A DNA stretch of 6,758 bases from Bacteroidaceae bacterium (GCA_900772575.1 CAAHEN010000231.1:1-6758); one strand, 5' to 3'; shown: positions 1 through 6,313, counted from the stretch's first letter. Notes: generated by a model from the letters alone, not told the origin. Program-made: numbers and translations.

Positions 1-702
1 CCAAGCCTCGCCGCCGAACTGTGCGTACATTTCCAAGCCCCCCGTGAACGTGAGGGGAAATTTCTTTTCGTTGCCGATGCGGAGAAACCCGGCTTTGCTG
101 TGGTACAGTACACCCTTGGTGCGAAGTTGTCCGGCGGGAATGTGGCTTTCCTGCCAGCGTCCGTCAGTCATGCGGCCATAGGCCACGTATCCCTTGACGG
201 CCAGCCACTCATGTGTGCCGGGTATGGCCCAGAAATCGGGCAGTTCGAGGCGCACCTGAGGAATGGGGCGCGCGTTGGCGCTGAAGGTCATGCCGCCCGA
301 CGAGAGGGCCGCATTCTTTAGTTCCGGTGCTCGTTCCTTTGCGCCGACGCTTAGGCGCAGATCGCGCCATTGCACGTCGGCATACAGTTGCTGGACGACA
401 AATGGCGAGGTGAACTTGACCGGCACGGCCAAGTCGACACCGTAGCCCAGGCGCCACCGGCGGGCCGAGTCCGTCGCTACGCTGCGGCCGACGGCTGCGC
501 GCAGGTAGCCAGATTCGGTCCTGGCGGACGAGAGGCCGTAGCGGTTGGCTGAGAGCCAGAACGGCGCATGCTCCCCGTTGGCCGCCGTGCCCGAGACGGT
601 CACCTCATAGCCGATGCCATGCCCGAGACGGCTGGTCTGGGCCTCGGCGCCAGCCACGGCGAACAGGGCCGCCGCGATGGTATAGATTTGTTTCAGTCCC
701 AT
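1..702 (-). CDS. Wzi-family outer-membrane capsule assembly protein, N-terminal part (runs off left edge)
   Basis: Probable outer-membrane beta-barrel of the Wzi family, whose studied members help attach or assemble capsular polysaccharide at the cell surface. The frame is open without a stop from ATG 702 to base 1, giving 234 residues; relatives are, from memory, roughly twice as long, so the C-terminal half lies outside the window. Residues 1-21 form a signal peptide with a probable cut after AEA. Family-like segments are HAPFWLSANRYGL (45-57) and LSSGGMTFSANARPIPQV (133-150), followed by LPDFWAIPG near 154-162. The alternating aromatic and polar residues fit barrel strands. It lies 116 nt downstream of rfbB on the same strand; I see no promoter of its own, so transcription from rfbB is likely. 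No Shine-Dalgarno is visible; the bases before the ATG are AT-rich. Family assignment is by motif recognition only, and the exact substrate is unknown. Confidence 0.85.
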   Translation of the reverse strand, partial: MGLKQIYTIAAALFAVAGAEAQTSRLGHGIGYEVTVSGTAANGEHAPFWLSANRYGLSSARTESGYLRAAVGRSVATDSARRWRLGYGVDLAVPVKFTSPFVVQQLYADVQWRDLRLSVGAKERAPELKNAALSSGGMTFSANARPIPQVRLELPDFWAIPGTHEWLAVKGYVAYGRMTDGRWQESHIPAGQLRTKGVLYHSKAGFLRIGNEKKFPLTFTGGLEMYAQFGGEAW

Positions 703-818
703 ATATAAGTGGTGTTGTAATAGGATTTCGATGAGCCGCTCCGCCGGTGTCAGGCAGTGTGCATGCCGATGCCACGAACCCGGTGATAGGAGAAGGCCGT
801 GCGTGTGGGCACCGTAGG
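703..818. other. Gap between rfbB and the Wzi-family gene
   Basis: This 116-bp gap holds no convincing gene, promoter or terminator. On the minus strand I find no TAnnTTTG box and no stable hairpin followed by T residues; only short 4-bp stems are present (for example GGCA/TGCC around 753-767). The last 15-20 bases before the Wzi-family start are AT-rich, as is common ahead of Bacteroidota start codons. The absence of both signals favours co-transcription of rfbB and the Wzi-family gene. Confidence 0.5.
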
Positions 819-1958
819 TCAGCGCTTGCCGTACATCTTCTCATAATAAAGCTGGTAGTCGTCGCCACTGACGGCTTCGACCCAGCTGCGGTGCTCAAGG
901 TTCCAGCGTATGGTCTTGACGATGCCCGTCTCGAAGTTGGTCTCCGGATACCAGCCCAGGTCTTCCTTTATTTTCGAGGGGTCTATGCCGTAGCGCTGGT
1001 CGTGTCCCAAGCGATCCTTGACAAACGTGATAAGGTCTTCATTGATCCAGTCGATGTCTATCTCGCCGTTGGCGTCGCGGTTCTGGCGTTTGAGGAGCGC
1101 GCGCCATTCGGGGTGCTCGACGAGCAAGTCGTGAATGGTGCGGATGATGATTTTGACAATCTGGATGTTCTGGCGCTCGTTGTGCCCGCCGACATTGTAG
1201 ATGCTGCCGTCCTTGCCGGCTGTCACCACCATGTCGATGGCCTTGCAGTGGTCTTCGACGTAGAGCCAGTCGCGTACATTCTCGCCCTTGCCGTAGACGG
1301 GCAGGCGCTTGCCTTCGAGGATGTTGTTGATAACGAGCGGGATGAGCTTTTCCGGGAACTGGTAGGGGCCGTAGTTGTTCGAGCAGCGGGTGATGCTGAC
1401 CGGCATGCGGTACGTGTCACGGTAAGCGCAGACAATGAGATCGGCCGAAGTTTTTGAGGCGCTGTAGGGGCTGTGTGGACAGAGCGGCGTCTGCTCTGTG
1501 AAGAAACCCTCTGCACCGAGGCTACCGTAGACCTCGTCCGTAGAAACTTGGTGGAAACGGACGCCGCGGCGCCACGTCGGGTAGCCTTGCTCGTCCTTGC
1601 CGGTGACCCATGCGGCGCGTGCGGCGTCGAGCAGGTTCTGCGTACCGAGGATATTGGTCTGGAGAAAGAGCTGCGGGTTCTCGATGCTGCGGTCCACATG
1701 GCTCTCGGCGGCAAAGTTGACCACGACGTCGAACTTGTAGTCGGCGAAGAGGCGGTCGAGCAGCGGCCGGTCACAGATGTCGCCCTTGACGAAGAAGCAG
1801 CGCTCGTTGTCTACGTCGTCGGCAATGGTGCCCAGATAACCGGCATAGGTCAGCAGGTCGAGCACGACGACACGGATATCGTCGTGTTTCTTGAGAATGT
1901 ACTTCAAATAGTTGGCACCGATAAAGCCTGCGGCGCCAGTCACTAGATAATTCTTCAT
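819..1958 (-). CDS. rfbB: dTDP-glucose 4,6-dehydratase
   Basis: Converts dTDP-glucose to dTDP-4-keto-6-deoxyglucose with bound NAD, the second step toward dTDP-rhamnose and other deoxysugars; cytoplasmic. The 379-aa extended-SDR protein has the Rossmann motif GAAGFIG (8-14), VVNFAAESHVDRS (79-91), the catalytic TDE (140-142), YSASK with the catalytic Tyr165 and Lys169, and NNYGPYQFPEKLIPL (194-208), all hallmark RmlB segments. The loop around 118-133 (VTGKDEQGYPTWRRG) is an insert I associate with Bacteroidales versions. I chose ATG 1958 because it starts the Rossmann strand directly (MKNYLVTG); the open frame extends to 2096, but that would cross the predicted promoter. It is transcribed away from glf, and the Wzi-family gene follows. 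The rest of the rhamnose pathway (rmlA, C, D) is not in the window. Confidence 0.96.
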   Translation of the reverse strand: MKNYLVTGAAGFIGANYLKYILKKHDDIRVVVLDLLTYAGYLGTIADDVDNERCFFVKGDICDRPLLDRLFADYKFDVVVNFAAESHVDRSIENPQLFLQTNILGTQNLLDAARAAWVTGKDEQGYPTWRRGVRFHQVSTDEVYGSLGAEGFFTEQTPLCPHSPYSASKTSADLIVCAYRDTYRMPVSITRCSNNYGPYQFPEKLIPLVINNILEGKRLPVYGKGENVRDWLYVEDHCKAIDMVVTAGKDGSIYNVGGHNERQNIQIVKIIIRTIHDLLVEHPEWRALLKRQNRDANGEIDIDWINEDLITFVKDRLGHDQRYGIDPSKIKEDLGWYPETNFETGIVKTIRWNLEHRSWVEAVSGDDYQLYYEKMYGKR

Positions 1959-1997
1959 GTCAGTGTATGTGGAAGTTATGTCCGTCAGGCGGAGCGT

Positions 1998-2010
1998 CGG
2001 CAACTTGCCG
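1998..2010. promoter_or_regulatory. 13-bp palindrome in the rfbB leader
   Basis: CGGCAA-C-TTGCCG is a perfect palindrome with 6-bp arms and a single central base. It lies in the predicted rfbB untranslated leader, about 30-42 nt after the expected transcription start and 40 nt before the start codon. A one-base loop is too tight for an RNA hairpin with the full stem, so a dimeric repressor site in DNA fits better. The role is inferred; no regulator is identified. Confidence 0.35.
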
Positions 2011-2019
2011 TGCCACAGG

Positions 2020-2130
2020 CGGCCTGGGAGCGTGTCACTTTGACTGCAAATGTAACCATTTTCCTTGACACAGCCAATTGGCGACCCTATTCTCACCGTT
2101 CATTTTCAGAAAAAGACAGCTCCCAGGCCG
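2020..2130. repeat. 12-bp inverted repeat flanking the rfbB promoter
   Basis: CGGCCTGGGAGC at 2020-2031 is matched exactly by its reverse complement at 2119-2130. The match continues imperfectly inward (GTGTCACTTT against TGTCTTTT when both are read in the same sense). Arm centres are 99 bp apart. The left arm falls about 10-20 nt into the predicted rfbB transcript; the right arm ends 16 nt before the glf -33 box. The rfbB promoter lies between the arms. Because the right arm is upstream of the rfbB start, the arms would not normally share one RNA, so a DNA-level role such as paired operators is more likely than a terminator. Confidence 0.5.
2047..2077 (-). promoter_or_regulatory. Predicted Bacteroidota-type promoter for rfbB
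   Basis: Read on the minus strand, TTG at 2077-2075 is followed after exactly 20 nt by TACATTTG at 2054-2047, a perfect TAnnTTTG -7 box. The start of transcription would be near 2040, leaving a leader of roughly 80 nt. The -33 TTG sits inside the palindrome GCCAATTGGC (2073-2082), which could itself be an operator. The leader is much longer than those predicted for the two rightward promoters in the window. Confidence 0.75.
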
Positions 2131-2146
2131 AAAGGACGGACGCCGC

Positions 2147-2177
2147 TTGGCCGTGTCGGGGCTTTTGCCTAACTTAG
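2147..2177 (+). promoter_or_regulatory. Predicted Bacteroidota-type promoter for glf
   Basis: TTG at 2147-2149, a 20-nt spacer, then TAACTTAG at 2170-2177, one mismatch from TAnnTTTG. Predicted transcription starts near 2183, giving a leader of only about 18 nt before ATG 2201. The ten bases around the -33 box, CCGCTTGGCC (2143-2152), are repeated exactly around the -33 box of the promoter at 3437. It is back-to-back with the rfbB promoter. Confidence 0.6.
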
Positions 2178-2200
2178 CCCCAAAACTCCGACTTACAACC

Positions 2201-3352
2201 ATGCCACAAGCTGCCTACGATTATCTCATCGTCGGCGCCGGACTCTTCGGCGCCACTTTTGCCCACCTCATGCAGGCCCGGGGACACCGCTGCCTCGTCG
2301 TCGACCGGCGCAGCCACTCCGGCGGCAACCTCTACTGTGAGGACGTCGGCGGCATACGTGTCCACAAGTATGGCGCCCACATCTTCCACACCTCCGACCG
2401 TGACGTGTGGCGCTTTGTCAACAGTCTCGTCCCCTTCAACCGCTATACCAACAGCCCTGTGGCACGTAGCGGTGACCGCCTCTTCAACCTGCCCTTCAAT
2501 ATGAACACGTTCTGTCAGATGTGGGGCACGATGACCCCTGCGGCGGCCCGTGCCGTCATCGACGCGCAGCGTGCCGAGGCTCTGGACGACATGCGCCGTC
2601 AGGGCATTGCCGCGCCGCGCAACCTGGAGGAGCAGGCACTGGCGCTCGTCGGGCGCGACCTCTATGAGCGGCTTGTCAAGGGCTACACCGAGAAACAGTG
2701 GGGGCGCAGTTGCCGTGACCTGCCCCCATTCATTATCCGCCGCCTGCCAGTGCGCTTTGTCTTCGACAACAATTATTTTGCCGACGACTTCCAAGGCATT
2801 CCCCATGGCGGCTACAACCCGCTCATCGACGCCTTGCTCGGCGGTATCGACGTGCGTCTCGGCGTCGACTATCTGGCCGAGCGCCAGGCGCTCAGCGGTC
2901 TGGCCCGCCGCACGCTGTTCACGGGGCAGATCGACGCTTTCTTCGACTATCGCTATGGCCATCTGGCCTATCGCTCGGTGCGCTTCGAGGAGGAAGACCT
3001 GCCCGTGAGCAATCATCAGGGGTGTGCTGTTGTCAACTATACCGACCGCGACGTGCCCTATACCCGCGTCATCGAGCACAAGCACTTCGAGGCTTTCGGC
3101 GATGAGGTAGATGCCCTGCCCCATACCGTCATCTCGCGCGAATATGCCGAGGAGTGGCAGCCGGGCATGGAGCCCTATTACCCTGTCAACGACGCTGCCA
3201 ATTCGGCCCTTTATGCCCGCTACCGCGCCTTGGCGGATGCCACACCGGGTGTCGTCTTCGGAGGGCGCCTGGCCGAGTACAGCTACTATGACATGGCCCC
3301 CGTCGTCAGGCAGGCCATGACGCTGGCCGAGCGTGAGGCCGGTATCCGGTGA
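2201..3352 (+). CDS. glf: UDP-galactopyranose mutase
   Basis: Flavoenzyme that interconverts UDP-galactopyranose and UDP-galactofuranose, supplying Galf for surface glycans; cytoplasmic. The 383-aa product is full length for bacterial UGM. It shows the FAD-binding GAGLFG (12-17) after the first beta strand, SGGNLY (40-45), HKYGAHIFHT (55-64), GYTEKQWG (161-168), the PFIIRRLPVRF stretch (176-186), YTRVIEHKHFE (287-297) with the conserved Arg near the flavin, PYYPVND (325-331) and a closing GGRLAEYSYYDM (354-365). I start at ATG 2201 because it immediately precedes the FAD strand and lies about 18 nt after the predicted transcription start; the frame is open upstream to ATG 2078, but that would include the promoter. 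The gene ends in tandem stops, TGA TAG. It is divergent from rfbB, and the two probably feed the same polysaccharide. Confidence 0.97.
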   Translation: MPQAAYDYLIVGAGLFGATFAHLMQARGHRCLVVDRRSHSGGNLYCEDVGGIRVHKYGAHIFHTSDRDVWRFVNSLVPFNRYTNSPVARSGDRLFNLPFNMNTFCQMWGTMTPAAARAVIDAQRAEALDDMRRQGIAAPRNLEEQALALVGRDLYERLVKGYTEKQWGRSCRDLPPFIIRRLPVRFVFDNNYFADDFQGIPHGGYNPLIDALLGGIDVRLGVDYLAERQALSGLARRTLFTGQIDAFFDYRYGHLAYRSVRFEEEDLPVSNHQGCAVVNYTDRDVPYTRVIEHKHFEAFGDEVDALPHTVISREYAEEWQPGMEPYYPVNDAANSALYARYRALADATPGVVFGGRLAEYSYYDMAPVVRQAMTLAEREAGIR

Positions 3353-3381
3353 TAGAACGTCATTGCTGCTGTATGCCTTAG

Positions 3382-3429
3382 AATATGGGCTGGATGCCCA
3401 TCGCTGGCGACACTGCGAGAAATATGGGC
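3382..3429 (+). repeat. Direct repeat AATATGGGC upstream of the middle gene set
   Basis: AATATGGGC occurs at 3382-3390 and again at 3421-3429, 39 bp apart start to start, with the second copy ending 7 nt before the -33 box at 3437. The first copy also forms one arm of the small hairpin at 3385-3401. It might be a regulator site, but a 9-bp repeat could also be chance. Confidence 0.25.
3385..3401 (+). terminator. Weak hairpin after glf
   Basis: ATGGGC (3385-3390), loop TGGAT, GCCCAT (3396-3401): a perfect 6-bp stem 32 nt after the glf stop. No T-run follows, so it is at best a weak or factor-assisted terminator. It is listed because it is the only stem in the gap between glf and the next promoter. 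Confidence 0.25.
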
Positions 3430-3436
3430 GTTCCGC

Positions 3437-3467
3437 TTGGCCTGCCCACCGCCTTGTACTAACTTTG
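3437..3467 (+). promoter_or_regulatory. Predicted Bacteroidota-type promoter for the 3499-6308 gene set
   Basis: TTG at 3437-3439, a spacer of exactly 20 nt, then TAACTTTG at 3460-3467, a perfect TAnnTTTG box. Transcription should start near 3474, leaving about 25 nt of A/C-rich leader before ATG 3499. The 10-bp sequence CCGCTTGGCC around the -33 box (3433-3442) is shared with the glf promoter. No other promoter is seen before the three genes downstream, which are closely spaced. Confidence 0.75.
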
Positions 3468-3498
3468 CACCCAATATTTATCGCACACACAGACACCA

Positions 3499-4080
3499 AT
3501 GGACAAATGCGCATCACACTGGGCGCCCAACGTCGTGCTCGCCGACGCCGATTTCATTGACCGCGTGGCCTTCGACCTCATCGTCAACTTCGAACGCATG
3601 CTTGGCCGGCGCATACCGCCCGCCGACCTGTGCCGCTGGCTCGACTGCATCGCGCTCGACGGCGGGCTGCGCCCCGGCGACAATGCCGTGCAGGCCGTCT
3701 TTATTCACGACAAGGAGCGCCGCCGGCTGGACAATTTCGCCCCGGCCGACTTCAGTGCCGACCTTGATGGCAAGGCCTTCAAGGACAACCTTGGCGAGTT
3801 CACCCTTCATGCCTTTGACGTCGAGCCGATCGTCAGCAAGGCCGACTTTTTCGTCCAGGCTTTCGAAGACATCGCTGCCAGTGAGGCCGCCCAGCACATC
3901 ATGGTCGTGGCCGACATGGAGCGCTATGGCAATGCCGTCAAGGCCTGTGCCGCCACGCATCACGGCAAGGATATCACCCTCTTCGCCATGGAGCCGCTCA
4001 CCGGTCGCGGCTTCACACAAGAAATACTGGGCTACTCACTCATGAGCGCGCTCGGCATCAGCGGTGACGAACTGCAATGA
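3499..4080 (+). CDS. Conserved Bacteroidales protein of unknown function (DUF6621-like)
   Basis: A 193-aa soluble, acidic protein with no signal peptide or membrane segment. I recognise the pattern of a conserved Bacteroidales family, which I believe is called DUF6621; the name is from memory. No reaction is known to me. Visible segments are VVLADADFIDRVAFDLIVNFERMLGR split across 12-37, WLDCIALDGGLRPG (47-60), AVFIHDKE (66-73), IMVVADMERYGNAV (134-147) and a strongly conserved-looking tail ITLFAMEPLTGRGF then EILGYSLMSALGI. The spaced acidic residues at the ends of predicted beta strands (DAD near 16-18, D139) recall PIN/NYN-like nuclease folds, but this is a guess. ATG 3499 fits the promoter 25 nt upstream. 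It lies 30 nt before mrp on the same strand, so the two are likely co-transcribed. Confidence 0.8.
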   Translation: MDKCASHWAPNVVLADADFIDRVAFDLIVNFERMLGRRIPPADLCRWLDCIALDGGLRPGDNAVQAVFIHDKERRRLDNFAPADFSADLDGKAFKDNLGEFTLHAFDVEPIVSKADFFVQAFEDIAASEAAQHIMVVADMERYGNAVKACAATHHGKDITLFAMEPLTGRGFTQEILGYSLMSALGISGDELQ

Positions 4081-4110
4081 CCCCCAACACACCATCTCAC
4101 GGACATCAAC

Positions 4111-5211
4111 ATGCAACTCTATCCCAAACTCATCACTGACGCACTGGCCAATGTGCGTTATCCCGGCAACGGCAAGAACCTTGTCGAGGCCGATATGCTC
4201 GAAGACGACCTGCGCATCGATGGCATGAACGTCAGTTTCTCCATCGTTTTCGAAAAGAGCACCGACCCATTCATGAAATCAGTGGTCAAGGCCGCAGAAG
4301 CCGCCATCCACACCTACATCGACCACAGTGTCAACGTCACCATCCATACCAAGAGCCGGCAGGCCGCCCGTCCCGAACCGGGCAAGATGCTCCCACAGGT
4401 GAAAAACGTCATCGCTGTCAGCTCCGGCAAGGGCGGCGTCGGCAAGAGCACCGTGGCCGCCAACTTGGCCGTGGCGCTCGCCGCAAAGGGATTCAAGGTG
4501 GGCCTGCTGGACGCTGACATCTTCGGCCCGTCAGTGCCCAAGATGTTCCATCTGGAGGCCGAGAACATCTACGCCGAGATGAAAGACGGGCGGCAGGTGC
4601 TCATTCCGGCAGAGAAGTACGGCGTCAAGCTCCTCTCCATCGGTTTCTTCGTCAAGCCCACGACAGCCACCCTGTGGCGCGGCGGCATGGCCTCCAATGC
4701 CCTCAAACAGCTCATCTCAGACGCTGACTGGGGGGAACTGGACTATTTCATTCTCGACACACCGCCGGGCACGAGCGACATCCACCTGACGCTCCTCCAA
4801 AGCTTGGCCATCACGGGCGCCGTCATCGTCTCGACACCGCAAGAGGTGGCTCTCGCCGATGCTCGCAAGGGTATCGACATGTACCGCAACGAAAAAGTCA
4901 ACGTGCCCATTCTGGGCCTCGTCGAGAACATGGCCTGGTTCACGCCGGCTGAATTGCCAGAGAACAAGTATTACATCTTCGGGCACGGCGGCGTCGAGCG
5001 TCTGGCCGAGGAAATGAAACTCCCGCTTCTCGGGCAGATTCCCATCGTGCAGAGCATTTGCGAGAGCGGTGACGAGGGCGAGCCCGCAGCTGTCAAGCGC
5101 GGCACCCCGACCGCTGAGGCCTTCAGCCGTCTGGCGGAGGCTGTCGTCGCCGAGACTGAGCGCCGCAACCGCGAGCAGCCACCTACGCATATCGTCGAGG
5201 TTGCCAAGTGA
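4111..5211 (+). CDS. mrp: Mrp/ApbC (NBP35-type) iron-sulfur cluster carrier ATPase
   Basis: Cytoplasmic P-loop ATPase thought to carry and deliver Fe-S clusters to target enzymes. The 366-aa protein has an N-terminal MIP18/DUF59-like domain (about 1-80), then the Mrp ATPase domain: deviant Walker A GKGGVGKS (106-113) with the signature lysine Lys107, LLDADIFGPS (132-141), LWRGGMASNALKQL (188-201) and DTPPGTSD (216-223). In many Mrp proteins the segment after NM-S/A-F/W carries a CxxC cluster ligand pair. Here the segment reads NMAWFTPAELPENKYYIFG (273-291) with no Cys. The only cysteine in the whole protein is Cys316, in QSICESGDEG. My recollection is that the CxxC-less segment is usual for Bacteroidales Mrp. 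The last three bases overlap a possible GTG start (5208) of the next gene, suggesting coupled translation. Confidence 0.95.
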   Translation: MQLYPKLITDALANVRYPGNGKNLVEADMLEDDLRIDGMNVSFSIVFEKSTDPFMKSVVKAAEAAIHTYIDHSVNVTIHTKSRQAARPEPGKMLPQVKNVIAVSSGKGGVGKSTVAANLAVALAAKGFKVGLLDADIFGPSVPKMFHLEAENIYAEMKDGRQVLIPAEKYGVKLLSIGFFVKPTTATLWRGGMASNALKQLISDADWGELDYFILDTPPGTSDIHLTLLQSLAITGAVIVSTPQEVALADARKGIDMYRNEKVNVPILGLVENMAWFTPAELPENKYYIFGHGGVERLAEEMKLPLLGQIPIVQSICESGDEGEPAAVKRGTPTAEAFSRLAEAVVAETERRNREQPPTHIVEVAK

Positions 5212-5243
5212 AACCACTGCATTTCCAGTCATATACCGGCCTT

Positions 5244-6308
5244 ATGCACCTCAAGCGAATTGCGGGCCTCTGCCTCCTGCTCCTGATCCTCAGCCTTTCG
5301 GCCCAGGCCCACAGGTCTCCTGAACTTGGACTGCGCTACGTCGCCGCTGACAGTGTTGTAGTCTGGGGCGAAGGCTACAGCGATCTGCGCGGCATGGCGC
5401 TGGGCGTCGATACCGCTTTGAGAGAGACCGCCACGCTGCTGCCTTACAGCAAGCGTCTGCAGAAGGACTGGCTGAAACACGTCGTGCCGCAACTGGCGCT
5501 CTCCGGGTGTCGCGGCGGCAATGACCCGATTCAGACCGCCGTCACCGACCTGGCCAAGGCGAAAACACTCTTTGCGGCGACAGGCCAGGCGCAGTTCATG
5601 GACGCTGCCGAGCGCCTGCTCTTCAACGTGCTGCTGCGTGAAGTGGTGGCCAGCGGCCCAGGCTCGTTTGACAAGCACACCGCAGCCCAAGCACTTGTTG
5701 ACGGCACCGGGTGCATCTATGCCACAGACGGAGACGGCCTTTGGATCAACCTCTTTATCAACAGCACGACACATGTTAAGACCGCCGATTTCAGCCTCGT
5801 CGTCGACCAGATGACGGACATGCCCTTCAGCGGGCGGGTCAAGGTGCGTCTCACCGGTATGCCACGGAACGGTTTTCCGCTCAAGGTGCGCTTGCGCATG
5901 CCTGGATGGGCCACTGGACAACTGGTGCCGGCTGGAAAGTACACTTATCTTTCTACACCGCCTGTTGCCCCCACTGTGTACATCAATGGGCGCGAGGGGC
6001 TCAACACAGCTGTCGATGGGGGATATGTTATCGTCAGCCGCGCATGGAACCGCGGTGACGAGATACTCATCGACTTTCCTTTGTCACCGTGCCTCGTCAG
6101 CCACACGGTCGACGGCGGCAGTCGGACGGATATCGTGCGTGGCCCACTGTTCTATACCGTCGCCGACAGCTGCGCCCAGGACAACGCCTCTATCGCTGGC
6201 CCGCTCAGCGAGACGCGCGACGCGGCTGACCTGCCCCTCGTCACGGGGCGTTATGCCGATGGAAGAGTTTTCACGGCCTGGCCTTACTTCCTCTCCGGGA
6301 GCGAGTGA
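5244..6308 (+). CDS. Secreted GH127-like protein lacking most of the catalytic barrel; predicted pseudoenzyme
   Basis: From ATG 5244 the product is 354 aa with a clear signal peptide (MHLKRIAG then a Leu-rich core, cut probably after SAQA at 22), so it should be periplasmic or exported. Residues 95-175 and 180-350 resemble the last barrel helices and beta-sandwich of GH127 beta-L-arabinofuranosidases: AAERLLFNVLL (121-131) for the usual ER-LYN-VL, GCIYATDGDGLWINLFINS (156-174), FPLKVRLRMPGWA (211-223), GYVIVSRAWNRGDEILIDFPL (260-280), VRGPLFY (298-304), TAWPYFL (344-350). Normal members exceed 600 aa; here most of the barrel is missing. The usual ETC reads QTA (97-99), and the CC pair before the YIYA strand appears replaced near 142-144 (FDK). 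No frameshift or stop breaks the frame. GTG 5208 is an alternative start that overlaps the mrp stop and adds 12 residues. Substrate unknown; it may bind glycan or be a relic. Confidence 0.7.
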   Translation: MHLKRIAGLCLLLLILSLSAQAHRSPELGLRYVAADSVVVWGEGYSDLRGMALGVDTALRETATLLPYSKRLQKDWLKHVVPQLALSGCRGGNDPIQTAVTDLAKAKTLFAATGQAQFMDAAERLLFNVLLREVVASGPGSFDKHTAAQALVDGTGCIYATDGDGLWINLFINSTTHVKTADFSLVVDQMTDMPFSGRVKVRLTGMPRNGFPLKVRLRMPGWATGQLVPAGKYTYLSTPPVAPTVYINGREGLNTAVDGGYVIVSRAWNRGDEILIDFPLSPCLVSHTVDGGSRTDIVRGPLFYTVADSCAQDNASIAGPLSETRDAADLPLVTGRYADGRVFTAWPYFLSGSE

Positions 6309-6313
6309 CGGCA

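Noticed and set aside
703..818. Terminator after rfbB
   Set aside because: Only 4-bp stems without a T-run were found.
605..898. 97-codon frame on the minus strand bridging rfbB and the Wzi-family gene
   Set aside because: It overlaps the ends of both genes in another frame and its product shows no recognisable motif.
747..1457. Long open frame of 236 codons on the plus strand
   Set aside because: It lies antisense within rfbB, which has all its family motifs. Its Val/Ala/Asp-rich translation is typical of an antisense shadow in GC-rich DNA.
1959..2096. Upstream extension of rfbB to ATG 2096
   Set aside because: The extra 46 residues precede the Rossmann strand, show no family similarity, and would require transcription from upstream of the clear promoter at 2047-2077.
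2078..2200. Upstream extension of glf to ATG 2078
   Set aside because: The added 41 residues are not UGM-like and cover the predicted glf promoter.
2174..3517. Open frame of 447 codons on the minus strand
   Set aside because: It lies opposite glf, which is certain by motif content, and the translation matches no family I recognise.
5244..5303. Lipoprotein signal in the GH127-like protein because of Cys10
   Set aside because: Cys10 lies before the hydrophobic core, and AGLC is not a proper lipobox; an ordinary signal peptide ending SAQA fits better.
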